Assembly: GCF_022347785.1 (NCBI RefSeq)
Contig: NZ_JAKRGA010000003.1
Span: 434,001 to 498,000 of the forward strand
Source: Psychrobium sp. MM17-31
GTDB taxonomy: Bacteria > Pseudomonadota > Gammaproteobacteria > Enterobacterales > Psychrobiaceae
Direction: 5' to 3'
Length of the DNA: 64,000 nucleotides
This document shows positions 27,442 to 36,628 of the stretch, one piece after another. The position numbers and the translations under genes were made by a program. The notes under the pieces are model-generated. The model was not told the DNA's origin, made no database searches, and worked only from the letters and a program-made list of their open reading frames with translations. Positions within the stretch are counted from its first letter, which is position 1. Every line of letters starts with the position of its first letter.

Positions 27442-27705
27442 ATGAAAACAGTTACCTATAACAACGTACAATGTGAAGATGTTATCGCTGCCGATAGCAA
27501 ACTCACTACGTTAGAATACCTTGAGTCACAAGGGCTCAAGGTAAACTATCACTGTCGTGATGGTACCTGTGGTGCGTGTCGTTGCACGTTAAATCGCGGC
27601 TCGGTAGCTTATACGACCGAGCCTCTAGCTTATATTCGAGACGGCGAAATTCTTACCTGTTGCACCACGCCAACTTCAGATATCGACATTACCTGTAAGT
27701 TTTAA
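27442..27705 (+). CDS. yfaE: YfaE-type 2Fe-2S ferredoxin for NrdB cofactor maintenance
   Basis: 87-aa plant-type ferredoxin with the cluster motif CRDGTCGACRC and a downstream cysteine pair (LTCCTTP). In E. coli, YfaE reduces the NrdB diiron centre to restore the tyrosyl radical, and it is encoded directly after nrdB as here. It is the last gene of the nrd operon. Confidence 0.95.
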   Translation: MKTVTYNNVQCEDVIAADSKLTTLEYLESQGLKVNYHCRDGTCGACRCTLNRGSVAYTTEPLAYIRDGEILTCCTTPTSDIDITCKF

Positions 27706-27747
27706 AATTAACAAAACAGACTGAAAATTCTTCGAATTGCCATAAAG

Positions 27748-27776
27748 TTGTAACATTTACAAACTTTCTTTAGAAT
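27748..27776 (+). promoter_or_regulatory. Candidate sigma-70 promoter of yvcK
   Basis: TTGTAA (27748-27753) and TAGAAT (27771-27776) are separated by exactly 17 bp, 30 bp upstream of the yvcK start codon. This is a consensus match only. Confidence 0.5.
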
Positions 27777-27806
27777 GAAGCTTACGGTAATTATTGGTTT
27801 TTCTTT

Positions 27807-28766
27807 ATGGCTACTTCTCACATTTCTAGCCCAATTACATCCAAACTCTCAACCACTTCTCCTTTTGATAAACTCGAACACATCGTCGCTATTGGCGGCG
27901 GTCATGGTTTAGGTCGCGTGTTATCGTCACTATCTCACCTTGAAGATAAGCTCACTGGCATAGTAACAACCACTGACAACGGCGGCTCGACAGGTCGTTT
28001 GCGAGAAGCAGAAAACTGTATTGCGTGGGGTGATTTGCGCAACTGTATTAATCAGCTCACCAGACGCCCTACTATTGCGCGGCAGCTGTTTGAATATCGC
28101 TTTAAAGGTAACGGCGATTTAGCGGAACACAATCTCGGCAACCTAATGCTGCTAGCGATGGATCAAATGAGTGTTAGACCGCTTGATGCCATTAATCTGA
28201 TTCGAGAAATGCTCGATGTAAAAAGCCACATCATTCCAATGTCTGAGCAACCGACACATTTAGTGGCCGTTAGTCAAACTAGACAACGAGTTTTTGGTGA
28301 AACTCATATCGATGAAATGGCAACCATGCCACAAAGTTTGTTGTTAGAGCCAAAGGTTAACGCAACACCAGAAGCCATAGAAGCTATCAAAAAAGCACAA
28401 CTATTGATTATCGGCCCAGGTAGCCTACTCACCAGTATTATGCCACCGCTTATTATGCCTGAGATCCAGCAAGCGATTACCCAAAGCACAGCGAAAAAGA
28501 TATTTATTACAAATTTAATTGCAGAAAACAGTCCTGCCGGTCATATCTCTAAAAGCGCCCTCCTCAAATGGTCTACAGATATCACGCAACAGGCTGCGCC
28601 AGATGCTATTTTGATAAATTCGGCATGCGCTAAAGTTAAGGGAGAATACTACTATCGCGATATCGCGAGTAAAACCTCGCCTTATCACGACAGAGAAAAA
28701 TTAAAAGCTGCCCTAATTGATGTTTACAACGAATTATCGCTAGCGCAAATGTCGGCGGTTAATTGA
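27807..28766 (+). CDS. yvcK: YvcK/YbhK CofD-like protein
   Basis: 319-aa member of the YvcK/CofD-like family, close to E. coli YbhK. Family landmarks are AIGGGHGLGRVLSSL, TTTDNGGSTGRLR, AWGDLRNC, HNLGNLML and IIGPGSLLTSIMP. YvcK of Bacillus binds UDP-sugars and is needed for cell shape on gluconeogenic carbon. No such role is proven for this branch. The 3' end overlaps the convergent thiK-like gene by 43 bp. No clear Shine-Dalgarno is visible. Confidence 0.9.
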   Translation: MATSHISSPITSKLSTTSPFDKLEHIVAIGGGHGLGRVLSSLSHLEDKLTGIVTTTDNGGSTGRLREAENCIAWGDLRNCINQLTRRPTIARQLFEYRFKGNGDLAEHNLGNLMLLAMDQMSVRPLDAINLIREMLDVKSHIIPMSEQPTHLVAVSQTRQRVFGETHIDEMATMPQSLLLEPKVNATPEAIEAIKKAQLLIIGPGSLLTSIMPPLIMPEIQQAITQSTAKKIFITNLIAENSPAGHISKSALLKWSTDITQQAAPDAILINSACAKVKGEYYYRDIASKTSPYHDREKLKAALIDVYNELSLAQMSAVN

Positions 28767-29617
28767 TCAACGGCTTGTTGATATTTACAAAACGCCGCAG
28801 TTAATTGCGGCGTTTGTGTTTTAGCACGCTGCATACAGCCCAAACACCACAGCCAGCTTACCAACGCATAATAGAGCTTAAAGCGTGTTAAACGCTTACT
28901 ATCAATAACTGTATTTCCTGCTTTTTGTAAAGCCGTAATTATCGCTTGTTCTAGGCGATTTGGCGCCTCAACCACCAACGTTGCATAGTCAAAATAAGCA
29001 TCCCCCACACTGGCGTATTCCCAGTCTAGCCAGATAATACTATCGCTACCAACAATCAAATTGCTTAAATTAAGATCGCCATGAATTAGCGCGTCATTAT
29101 CAAAGGTAAGGCTATTTACAAGTGCTACTGCACTATTAAAGCGGGTTACGTCCTGTAGCGAAGGTTGTTCTATCAGCTGCCAATAATCATCGATTAAGCG
29201 AAGCTTATTCACTGACGGGCGTTTGATGGGACAGCTCGGTAAGCTTTGATGCAAGCGGGTCAACTGTGTGGCGATTGTTGTCAATTGTAAGGTGCTGAGT
29301 TCGCAGTCTTTGGCGAGGTCACCTTCAATAAAATCCATTACAATGATTGAAAATGCCCCGTCATCAATATCAACATCCTCAATAGTTCTTAGCCTTGGCG
29401 CTAAATCCATTGCATGTTGCATTAACTCGTACTCCTCGCGAGCTAATTGCGCGTCTTGGATACAACGAACCACGACAGATTTAAGCTCATCATCATTGCG
29501 ATATTGAACCTGATAAAGACGCTGGCTCAATCCACCGTGTAAAGGTGTAACACTAATAACAGAAAAGCCGCTAAAATAGCGGCTATTACATAGTAATTGA
29601 ATACTTAGCTCTGGCAT
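28724..29617 (-). CDS. thiK: ThiK-like phosphotransferase (probable thiamine kinase)
   Basis: 297-aa aminoglycoside/choline-kinase-fold phosphotransferase. The catalytic loop HGDLNLSNL and the metal segment IIWLDWEYASVGD are visible; the latter is very close to the DWEYAGDGD stretch of E. coli thiamine kinase ThiK. It directly follows the PnuC/PnuT transporter (no gap) in an operon with a YkoF-like thiamine-binding protein and a TonB receptor. Phosphorylation would trap imported thiamine. Other small-alcohol kinases are possible. The last 43 bp overlap yvcK on the opposite strand. Confidence 0.75.
   Translation of the reverse strand: MPELSIQLLCNSRYFSGFSVISVTPLHGGLSQRLYQVQYRNDDELKSVVVRCIQDAQLAREEYELMQHAMDLAPRLRTIEDVDIDDGAFSIIVMDFIEGDLAKDCELSTLQLTTIATQLTRLHQSLPSCPIKRPSVNKLRLIDDYWQLIEQPSLQDVTRFNSAVALVNSLTFDNDALIHGDLNLSNLIVGSDSIIWLDWEYASVGDAYFDYATLVVEAPNRLEQAIITALQKAGNTVIDSKRLTRFKLYYALVSWLWCLGCMQRAKTQTPQLTAAFCKYQQAVDQLTADICASDNSL
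28790..28815 (+). terminator. Intrinsic terminator of yvcK located inside the thiK-like coding sequence
   Basis: A perfect 9-bp stem (aaacgccgc / gcggcgttt) with an 8-base loop lies 23 bp after the yvcK stop, with gtgtttt following on the plus strand. It falls within codons of the convergent thiK-like gene. Confidence 0.6.
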
Positions 29618-30250
29618 TTAAGCACCCTGCGGCTGCATCGCAATGCACTGCTTTTGATATTCCCCGCGCCATTTCATGTAACCAAAAACGACCATCACGC
29701 AATAGAACATATAGAGCAATGCAGTTGGATCAAAGCCTTTCGCTATATACAGATATATAGAGGCAGCGTCGATTACCAACCAATAAACCCAATTCTCGAG
29801 GACTTTTTGGGTAACCATCCAAGTCGTAAATACCGCAAATACTGTGGTAAATGTATCCAAATACGCATAATCTTGATGGGTATAATTATCCATTACATAA
29901 GCCAAGCCAACGCTAAGCACAGACAAACCGATAATTACCTTTATATGCAACATCATTGACCATGAAGTAATAGCAGGCTCATTACCAGCGCTATCCTTTT
30001 TATGCCACGACCACCAGCCGTACACTGCCATAATGAGATAATAGGCGCTAAGTATCGATTCCATTAATAACGCGCTTTCCCAAAACAGCACGGTATAAAT
30101 CGTTGTCGAAACAAAAGCCGCTGGCCAACACCATTGGCTCTGTTTCATTGCCAACAGCAAGTAAGCGACAGCCAGCACGACTGCCACTAACTCCCACTTA
30201 GAATAAGTGAGTATGCCTTCAACGGCACCAGACACAAAATCAATCATCAT
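29618..30250 (-). CDS. pnuT: PnuC-family transporter, probable thiamine transporter PnuT
   Basis: 210-aa integral membrane protein of the PnuC family with about seven hydrophobic segments and the family tryptophan motif YGWWSWHKK. PnuC carries nicotinamide riboside, while the PnuT branch carries thiamine. The flanking YkoF-like thiamine-binding protein, TonB receptor and ThiK-like kinase favour thiamine. It overlaps the upstream small gene by 11 bp and abuts the kinase. Substrate is inferred from context and not from residues. Confidence 0.75.
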   Translation of the reverse strand: MMIDFVSGAVEGILTYSKWELVAVVLAVAYLLLAMKQSQWCWPAAFVSTTIYTVLFWESALLMESILSAYYLIMAVYGWWSWHKKDSAGNEPAITSWSMMLHIKVIIGLSVLSVGLAYVMDNYTHQDYAYLDTFTTVFAVFTTWMVTQKVLENWVYWLVIDAASIYLYIAKGFDPTALLYMFYCVMVVFGYMKWRGEYQKQCIAMQPQGA

Positions 30251-30509
30251 GTGGCTTTAAGGCAGGATCTAAATCACTGTTGATGAACTTACACACGAAA
30301 ATCATCTTGCCAAAACGCTCGAATGAATCTTTCATTTCAGCACTAAGCACCTGCATAACTTCATCATGCTCACCAAAGATTTGTGTGCTCATGGTATTGC
30401 AGCTAACTCGCAATTTATCGTTAGCTAACAATCGATTAATAAAGTCTTTAATCGGCTCGATGTACTCTTCATTGAGAGGATAGTTGCTAATTTCTACCGA
30501 TAACATCAT
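30240..30509 (-). CDS. YkoF/MTH1187-family thiamine-binding protein
   Basis: 89-aa protein of the MTH1187/YkoF fold. It opens with VEISNYPLNEEY and contains VSCNTMSTQIFGEHDEV, both typical of the family that binds thiamine or its pyrimidine moiety. No signal peptide is seen, so it is probably cytoplasmic. The gene is tightly packed between the TonB receptor (1-bp overlap) and the transporter (11-bp overlap), so all should be co-translated. A general ligand-binding or regulatory role is an alternative. Confidence 0.72.
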   Translation of the reverse strand: MMLSVEISNYPLNEEYIEPIKDFINRLLANDKLRVSCNTMSTQIFGEHDEVMQVLSAEMKDSFERFGKMIFVCKFINSDLDPALKPHDD

Positions 30510-32644
30510 TACCAGTTGATCTCCAAGCTAAGATTTACGGTTGCTGGGCTGCCCAATTGTACGTAGTTGTGTTTTTCTGCGTACAAATCTCGTGGGTCGT
30601 TTTCGAAATAGAAACCTCGAACAGCGTATTCGCGATCAAATACATTATTGGCCGCAAGGTTAAGCTTCCATCCTTGTGCTTGATAGCCAATTGCAAGGTT
30701 AGTCACCGCGTAAAAATCAGATTGCTGATTGTGGCCATCTGAGTAGTAGAACGAGTCTTTACCCTGCACTTCGACGCTGGCGTAGAAGCCGTTATCTGCG
30801 TGGTATTTACCACCAGCGCTAAATTGATATTCTGGCGCGTGGGCAAAATTACGGTTGTGCATATCAAGATTACTACCGTGTTTATTGACCACCACATAGT
30901 CTTTAATGCGGGTGATCAAATAGCCAACGTTGTAATACAGATCAAGATTGTCGTTATAGCTATAGCGTGTTTCTAACTCGATACCATATCCGCGACCTGA
31001 ACCTGCGTTATCGTTATAACCGATAAAGGTTTCGGCGCTATCATCGCCAATTTTATCTGTTACCCAGCCTTTGAGTTGAGGATCTTTACGGTAGTTATAA
31101 AACGCTGCTAAACGTACATTTAATGCATTATCAAGGCTGCGTCCTTTAACACCAAATTCTGCGCTGTAGAGTGTTTCAGGATCGAAAGTCGCGTTATCAG
31201 CTAACTGCGCCTTTAACGTTGGGTCGGTTAAATCACCCGCTTTAGCTAATGCATCGCCATTTACACCACCCGCTTTATCACTGCGCGATAGCGATACATA
31301 AGTCATAGCTTGTTCATTCACTTGATTCGTCACATTAAAGTGTAGACCATATAAATTGTCATCGACTTTGCGAGCAACGCCATTGTTGTCCATATAATCA
31401 ATGTCATATTGACCAACACGAGCACCAAAAGTCATGCTCGTTTTTTCAGATAACGCATACTTTAGCTCGCCATATACCGCTAAATCGCTGTGCTCATTGT
31501 CACTGCTAAAATCGTTATCAGCATAGGTATAGGTGCGCGTTAAACCACTGTCGCGTTCGCTTGCATAAACACCGGCAACCCATGACGTCGTATTGTTAAA
31601 TAAGGTTTGTCCTTTAGATAGGAAACGAACATCTAGATTTGATTGCTTGCGACTGCGAGCATAAGCATCAAACGAGCTGTATTCCCAATCGTGGATCCCT
31701 TTGTATGACCAATCTTCGTCATAACTGTAAAGTAAATCACTATCTAGGCTAGAGGCTAATACTTGCACTTCAACCGACTCAAAGCCAGTGTAATATGCGC
31801 TCACACCAATCGCTTTAGTGCGCTGTTTATCTTCACCGGGTTCATCAGATAGCGTACGGCCATTTTCATCAAGCGACCACGCGTCATAACCATTATCAAC
31901 ATCGATATAATGCAACGTCGAGTTAATCACCAAATCGTCAGTCACCTGCCAATTAGTTTTTAGTTTAACGTTACTTTCGTCTACATTATTAGTGTCTTCA
32001 CGCTTTAGGTGGTCGTTGGTTACATAACCATCGCTCTTTTGACTTTGCGCAGAAAGTCTCGCGTTAAAGTTATCCGTCACAGCGCCACCAACAGCTACGC
32101 CAGCACCAAAAGTGCCGTAATTACCACCCGTTAGCATTACGCGGTTGGTTTGCTCGCTTGTTGCGGCTGTCGAATCAATGGTAATAATTCCCGCCATCGC
32201 ATCGTTGCCAAATTGCGTGCCTTGTGGGCCGCGATATAAGTTAACTGATTCAACATCGAATAACGCGCCCGCACCACCAAGACCAGAATAGTTAATACCG
32301 TCGATTAATAAGCCCACAGACGGATTGATAGGATCAACAAATTGGCTGCGTAAGCCGATACCACGAATTTGTACGAAGTTACCGCGACTGGCGCCGCTTG
32401 AGAAATTAACGTTAGCGAAATTACCTAACAAATCTTGAGTGTGCATCGCACTGTTTTCAATAATTTTGTCGGCATCAACAACAGAAATGCTGCCCGATGT
32501 TTTCATCAGATTAGCCTGACGGAAGTTAGACGTTACCTCGATCACTTCCATCGCTTTGTCGGTTTGATTACCATTAGCTTGCGTGTTAGCAAAAGCAGGT
32601 GATGAAAGAATGGCGAGGCTAATTAGCGATAATGCTGTTTTCAT
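30509..32644 (-). CDS. TonB-dependent outer-membrane receptor (probable thiamine uptake)
   Basis: 711-aa TonB-dependent receptor. I chose the ATG at 32644 because it is followed at once by a signal peptide (MKTALSLISLAILSSPAFA); an in-frame GTG 30 bp upstream would put ten extra residues before it. A TonB-box-like segment (MEVIEVTS) is followed by the plug (TQDLLGNFANVNF, IRGIGLRSQF, LYRGPQGTQFG) and a 22-strand-type barrel ending in an aromatic residue (LSLEINW). The downstream genes suggest thiamine as substrate. The plug resembles those of siderophore receptors, so iron is the alternative, but no Fur box is seen. Confidence 0.88.
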   Translation of the reverse strand: MKTALSLISLAILSSPAFANTQANGNQTDKAMEVIEVTSNFRQANLMKTSGSISVVDADKIIENSAMHTQDLLGNFANVNFSSGASRGNFVQIRGIGLRSQFVDPINPSVGLLIDGINYSGLGGAGALFDVESVNLYRGPQGTQFGNDAMAGIITIDSTAATSEQTNRVMLTGGNYGTFGAGVAVGGAVTDNFNARLSAQSQKSDGYVTNDHLKREDTNNVDESNVKLKTNWQVTDDLVINSTLHYIDVDNGYDAWSLDENGRTLSDEPGEDKQRTKAIGVSAYYTGFESVEVQVLASSLDSDLLYSYDEDWSYKGIHDWEYSSFDAYARSRKQSNLDVRFLSKGQTLFNNTTSWVAGVYASERDSGLTRTYTYADNDFSSDNEHSDLAVYGELKYALSEKTSMTFGARVGQYDIDYMDNNGVARKVDDNLYGLHFNVTNQVNEQAMTYVSLSRSDKAGGVNGDALAKAGDLTDPTLKAQLADNATFDPETLYSAEFGVKGRSLDNALNVRLAAFYNYRKDPQLKGWVTDKIGDDSAETFIGYNDNAGSGRGYGIELETRYSYNDNLDLYYNVGYLITRIKDYVVVNKHGSNLDMHNRNFAHAPEYQFSAGGKYHADNGFYASVEVQGKDSFYYSDGHNQQSDFYAVTNLAIGYQAQGWKLNLAANNVFDREYAVRGFYFENDPRDLYAEKHNYVQLGSPATVNLSLEINW

Positions 32645-32693
32645 TGATTTTCCAGTTAAAAATAAAGAGTTCACCTTATGTGGCGAACGATAA

Positions 32694-32721
32694 ATTAAAG
32701 TAACGCGACTATCTCTGTCAT
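32694..32721 (-). promoter_or_regulatory. Candidate promoter of the TonB receptor operon
   Basis: On the minus strand, ATGACA (32716-32721) and TTTAAT (32694-32699) are separated by 16 bp and lie about 50 bp before the chosen start codon. The spacer from lpxM contains no TPP riboswitch core (no CTGAGA with the matching downstream segment). Confidence 0.45.
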
Positions 32722-32758
32722 TGTTATTGAAACGCTTGGCTACTGTGTTTAGCTTCAG

Positions 32759-33727
32759 TTAGCTATTACTTTTACGCTTCTTTTTATAAATTGATTCCTG
32801 CCCTTCAGGACGGGTCTTTAATATACGCAATATCCACATGTATTGCGTTAAATCTCGCATAATTAAATCTTCTAACAAATGATTTAAAAATTGGGCTTCT
32901 GATTCTTTACATTCTTCACCGCCAGAACAATCAAACGGCTCTTCAATAGTGAGGTTGAAACGGTGGTACTCCACATCATAAGCAATATGAATCGGCATAA
33001 TACGGCCGTTTGTTGCTTTACATAGACGACTTAAGATAGGAAGTGAGGCTTTTTCCGTGTCGAAAAATGGCGCAAATTCACATTTGTCGGCGCCGTGGTC
33101 TTGATCGGGCAAAAAGAATAAATGTTTGCCTTCTTTCATGCCTTTAAGCATCACGCGAATGCCACCTTCTCGGACATAAACGCTGTCACAAAAACGGGTG
33201 CGCTGTTTTACCGAAAGCCAATTATAGATCGGTTTTTTATGTTGATTAATGAACGTCACCATCGGCATGCCACCAGCCATAAAATAGGTGCCCGCGTATT
33301 CTAGGCCCCAAGTGTGTCCCGCCACGAAAATGGCTTGTTCACCGTTATCAACCAACTTTTTAAAATGCTCTAAACCTTGTACGTTGTAGCGGCTCATAAT
33401 GTGGCATTTAGAGCGAAACGCCAATTCGGCTTGGCCTAGAACAGACAATAGAAACATCTCAATATTCTTGTAAATAAGCTGCTTACGATCTTGTTCTGTC
33501 ATGTCGCTAAAACAGGCTTGGAGATTACAATCAATAATATGAACCGGCTTCTTGGCAATACGGTAAACCAGCGGCGTTAAGCGAATTGCAATCCAATCGC
33601 GGATCCTGACGGGGGTATAGGCGCAAATCACCAAAAATAAGATCATCAACCAAGTTCCCCAATACTTCGGATGTAAAAAACTCCACTGGAACGGAACGTG
33701 ATAGAGGTATTTGTCCAAACTACTCAT
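32759..33727 (-). CDS. lpxM: Lipid A acyltransferase, LpxL/LpxM (HtrB/MsbB) family
   Basis: 322-aa late acyltransferase adding a secondary fatty acid to Kdo2-lipid A at the inner membrane. An N-terminal hydrophobic anchor (about 20-42) precedes the H-x4-E catalytic motif (GHTWGLE). The later DQDHGADKCEFAPFF segment corresponds to the family's DQD motif. I favour LpxM over LpxL from general resemblance, and cannot be certain. It lies 21 bp downstream of the DUF3025 gene on the same strand. Confidence 0.85.
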   Translation of the reverse strand: MSSLDKYLYHVPFQWSFLHPKYWGTWLMILFLVICAYTPVRIRDWIAIRLTPLVYRIAKKPVHIIDCNLQACFSDMTEQDRKQLIYKNIEMFLLSVLGQAELAFRSKCHIMSRYNVQGLEHFKKLVDNGEQAIFVAGHTWGLEYAGTYFMAGGMPMVTFINQHKKPIYNWLSVKQRTRFCDSVYVREGGIRVMLKGMKEGKHLFFLPDQDHGADKCEFAPFFDTEKASLPILSRLCKATNGRIMPIHIAYDVEYHRFNLTIEEPFDCSGGEECKESEAQFLNHLLEDLIMRDLTQYMWILRILKTRPEGQESIYKKKRKSNS

Positions 33728-33748
33728 TAAAAATCCATTAATTCTTTA

Positions 33749-34543
33749 TTATTTTTTACGTTTTGCTCGAAAGTAGTGCTGATTATCATAAAACTCAGCA
33801 TTTTCGTTTGCTGGCCACCATCCCGGCACCCCTAAAATAGGTAACGGATATAAATTGCTATTATCTTGTAGCAATAAAGCCAAATTTTGGGCCAATAGTG
33901 TATCTAAATATTGATAACGATCCCAGAACTGCAACTCAAAAAATTCCTCACTAACTTTGAGATACAGCGCTTTGCCCGTAAAGCCAATATAGGGATCAAG
34001 CGCCTTTTCATAATTGGCATGACCGATCATCGTCGCGCTGATTGATTTTTGCCAGCAATCGCGATTCTCAACAAAGCTCTTATACCACTGATGATTGCTT
34101 AGCTGCTGCATTATTTCATCATTGCTGTAAGCAATGATCACACCGCACTCGTCAAATAGCGTGATGGCATCGCGACAAGGCGAACGCTTTCGACTGCCAT
34201 ATTGCGCCATATGTTCCACATGCAAGCGATTCATTTCTCGTTTTGTCTGTGGAAATAGCAAAAAAATAAGTGCATTGAAGAAATCATGCCAATTAGCACT
34301 GCGCGTAGGCACTAATCCCTGTTGATAGATTCGTTGCTCATAGTAAATACCGTCACTAAGCAGTTCATCAGTTTGTTCAACCAAGGTTAAGGGTTGGCCT
34401 TGATAATTGGCCAAATCATCGGGGAGGAGTTTGTTGAGTTCGTCACAACTTGGCCACTGTTGCCAGCCCATGTGACCTAAAAGACGATCTAAATCATTAA
34501 AAAGAGGCGAATTCTTAAAAAAATCAGCTTGCCACTGTTGCAT
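33749..34543 (-). CDS. DUF3025-family protein
   Basis: 264-aa conserved protein of unknown function. It contains the DUF3025 landmarks YYEQRIYQQGLVPTRSANWHDFFNALIFLLFPQTKREMN and a later LALLLQDNSNLYPLPILGVPGWWP in the family style. No signal peptide or membrane segment is apparent, so it is probably cytoplasmic. It precedes the lipid A acyltransferase by 21 bp, so the two may be co-transcribed, and it is divergent from a DUF3108 gene. Confidence 0.8.
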   Translation of the reverse strand: MQQWQADFFKNSPLFNDLDRLLGHMGWQQWPSCDELNKLLPDDLANYQGQPLTLVEQTDELLSDGIYYEQRIYQQGLVPTRSANWHDFFNALIFLLFPQTKREMNRLHVEHMAQYGSRKRSPCRDAITLFDECGVIIAYSNDEIMQQLSNHQWYKSFVENRDCWQKSISATMIGHANYEKALDPYIGFTGKALYLKVSEEFFELQFWDRYQYLDTLLAQNLALLLQDNSNLYPLPILGVPGWWPANENAEFYDNQHYFRAKRKK

Positions 34544-34629
34544 CGCTAATACAAACCATTATACCTTTACTAGATATCGGTATTGTAACGCTTTTATATT
34601 GCATACCGCCAATTAGGAACAACAAATTT

Positions 34630-35358
34630 ATGATAAAAATAATAAAACGCTCAGCATTTTTAGCGGCCTTTATATTTTCGCTGCCAACATTTGCCGCCAC
34701 AGAAGAAATGAATATTCCTGAGAAAGCAGATGCCCTAGCACCTTATCAAGCAAGCTATGCTCTCTTTAGAAAAGGCAGTGAACTTGGTAAAGGTCATCGC
34801 AAACTTAGCAAAAGCGATGCCGGATACGAACTGTCATCTAGCAGTGCTATCAAATGGTTATTATTATCTGATACTCGTAAAGAAAATAGTCAGTTCTCAA
34901 TTAAAGACGGTATCTTTACACCTCAATCCTATCGTTATGAGCGAACAGGCACAGGCCGAGATCGCCAAGAGTCAATCGACTTTGCTAAAGAAACAGTGAC
35001 TTCTGTTTACAAAAACAATGAAAAGACATTCCGCCCTATTCAATTAACCTTCGATCCACTAATTTATCAATTAGCATTGCGCAAAGATTTAATTGATAAC
35101 AAAAAAGTCCTTTCTTACCACATGGTAAGACGCGGCAAAGAAACCAATTATGTTTTCGAACGCGTGGGCAAAGAAACAGTGAAAACACCTATCGGTCGTT
35201 TTGAAGCAATTAAACTGCGCAGAGTTCGTGAAAACTCTAGCCGTAATACGCTAATTTGGATTGCACCATCACTTAATTACAGTGTCGTTAAGATGACCCA
35301 ATTTAAAGACGGTCAAGAGCAAGCAGACCTCCAATTAAGCTGGCTGCATTTTGACTAA
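34630..35358 (+). CDS. DUF3108-family exported protein
   Basis: 242-aa protein with a clear signal peptide (IIKRSAFLAAFIFSLPTFAA, cleavage after TFA). The mature part begins with LAPYQASYALFRKGSELGKG and ends in predicted beta structure, typical of periplasmic DUF3108 proteins of unknown function. It is probably monocistronic and ends at a strong bidirectional terminator shared with mscS. Confidence 0.82.
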   Translation: MIKIIKRSAFLAAFIFSLPTFAATEEMNIPEKADALAPYQASYALFRKGSELGKGHRKLSKSDAGYELSSSSAIKWLLLSDTRKENSQFSIKDGIFTPQSYRYERTGTGRDRQESIDFAKETVTSVYKNNEKTFRPIQLTFDPLIYQLALRKDLIDNKKVLSYHMVRRGKETNYVFERVGKETVKTPIGRFEAIKLRRVRENSSRNTLIWIAPSLNYSVVKMTQFKDGQEQADLQLSWLHFD

Positions 35359-35378
35359 GTTGTTACTTCCTCATAATA

Positions 35379-35405
35379 AAAATGCCGCATTCTCTGCGGC
35401 ATTTT
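35379..35405. terminator. Bidirectional terminator between the DUF3108 gene and mscS
   Basis: An 11-bp perfect stem (aaaatgccgca / tgcggcatttt) with a 5-base loop sits midway between the two convergent genes. A-rich and T-rich flanks allow use in both directions. Confidence 0.85.
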
Positions 35406-35423
35406 GATTTCTGTTAGTTCTTT

Positions 35424-36257
35424 TTATGCAGATTTCATATGCACATCGCGTTGTGGGTAAGGAATGGTAATGCCTTGCTCATCGAACGCTAGCTTCACTT
35501 GTTCATGCATATCAAAGTATACGCCCCAATAATCCGGTGAATTACACCATACGCGAACAAGTAGGTTCACGGAGCTATCTGCATGCTCACTAACATAAAT
35601 CTCATGGCCGTATTCTTCTTCCAATAATCGCTTGTCAGCAAGAATGAGATTACGAATAACCTCTTTTGCTGTCTGAACATTATCTTCATAGCTAATGCCG
35701 TAAGTCATATCCACACGACGTGTTGGCTCAGCAAATAAGTTCTTAATTGGGCCATTCGATAACACACCATTAGGAATAATCACCCGCTCGTTATCAAGGG
35801 TAGTGACAATGGTATTGAAAATTTGAATTTCTTTGATGACACCAACATAACCTTGTGCGTCGACCACATCGCCAACTTTGAAAGGCTTGAAGAATAAAAT
35901 CAGAACGCCACCTGCAAAATTCGATAATGAGCCCTGCAATGCTAAACCAATAGCTAAACCAGCTGCACCAAGGACGGCCACAAATGACGTTGTTTCAATG
36001 CCCACCATAGAAGCGACACTAATAATTAGCATCACTTTTAAACCAACACTAATTAAGCTTGATAAAAAGCGCTCTAAGGTCGCTTCTACTTTTCGAGCTT
36101 GCAGTACTTTTTCTGTACCTTTGACGATTTTGCCAATAATCCAAAAACCAGCTATTAACGTCACAATGGCCAGCAGCAACTTAGGCAAATACAGCATTGC
36201 TAGTTCGAGCCCTTGATTCATTAACGCCTGTAAATTTTCAGTAGATAAGTTATCCAT
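35424..36257 (-). CDS. mscS: Small-conductance mechanosensitive channel MscS
   Basis: 277-aa MscS channel that opens under hypo-osmotic shock. Three N-terminal membrane segments are followed by the pore helix LGAAGLAIGLALQGSLSNFAGG and the beta domain segment FKPFKVGDVVDAQGYVG. Length is close to E. coli MscS (286 aa). It is monocistronic, with its terminator shared with the convergent gene. Confidence 0.95.
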   Translation of the reverse strand: MDNLSTENLQALMNQGLELAMLYLPKLLLAIVTLIAGFWIIGKIVKGTEKVLQARKVEATLERFLSSLISVGLKVMLIISVASMVGIETTSFVAVLGAAGLAIGLALQGSLSNFAGGVLILFFKPFKVGDVVDAQGYVGVIKEIQIFNTIVTTLDNERVIIPNGVLSNGPIKNLFAEPTRRVDMTYGISYEDNVQTAKEVIRNLILADKRLLEEEYGHEIYVSEHADSSVNLLVRVWCNSPDYWGVYFDMHEQVKLAFDEQGITIPYPQRDVHMKSA

Positions 36258-36628
36258 AATGGTTCCTTATTAGTTATATGAACGGCAGCTATACTCGGCG
36301 GATTAAACTTAACGAAATATTAACAAATCGCTATTGTTGTCTAATATATTCAAATAGCTACATCACATCTAATAGTAAGTAATTACGAATAGATTACTAG
36401 CAAGAAATTACAATTAGGTGATACATGTATAGTCAACTTAGTTATAAAAAAGATTAAAACAGTTAAATTTAATCAAATAATTAGTGGCATATTTTATGAA
36501 AGAATGAAAAGTGATAATTAATAGCCTTTTGTCTAATAAATAAATCAAATTAAGCATTGCAATTAGCCACCTGCTCCCCTAATGTTAAAGCCATCTTAAC
36601 AAGACAAAATTTAACGATTAATTTACTT
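36258..36628. other. AT-rich spacer between mscS and the his leader
   Basis: I see no gene in this 371-bp region. It must hold the mscS promoter (minus) and the his promoter (plus). A possible his promoter is TTGCAA (36557-36562) with a 17-bp spacer and TAATGT (36580-36585), which would begin transcription about 35 bp before the leader peptide. Confidence 0.35.

Noticed and set aside
32645-32758. Possible TPP riboswitch before the TonB receptor operon
   Set aside because: The spacer is short and lacks the conserved CTGAGA and downstream core; a covariance-model search would be decisive.
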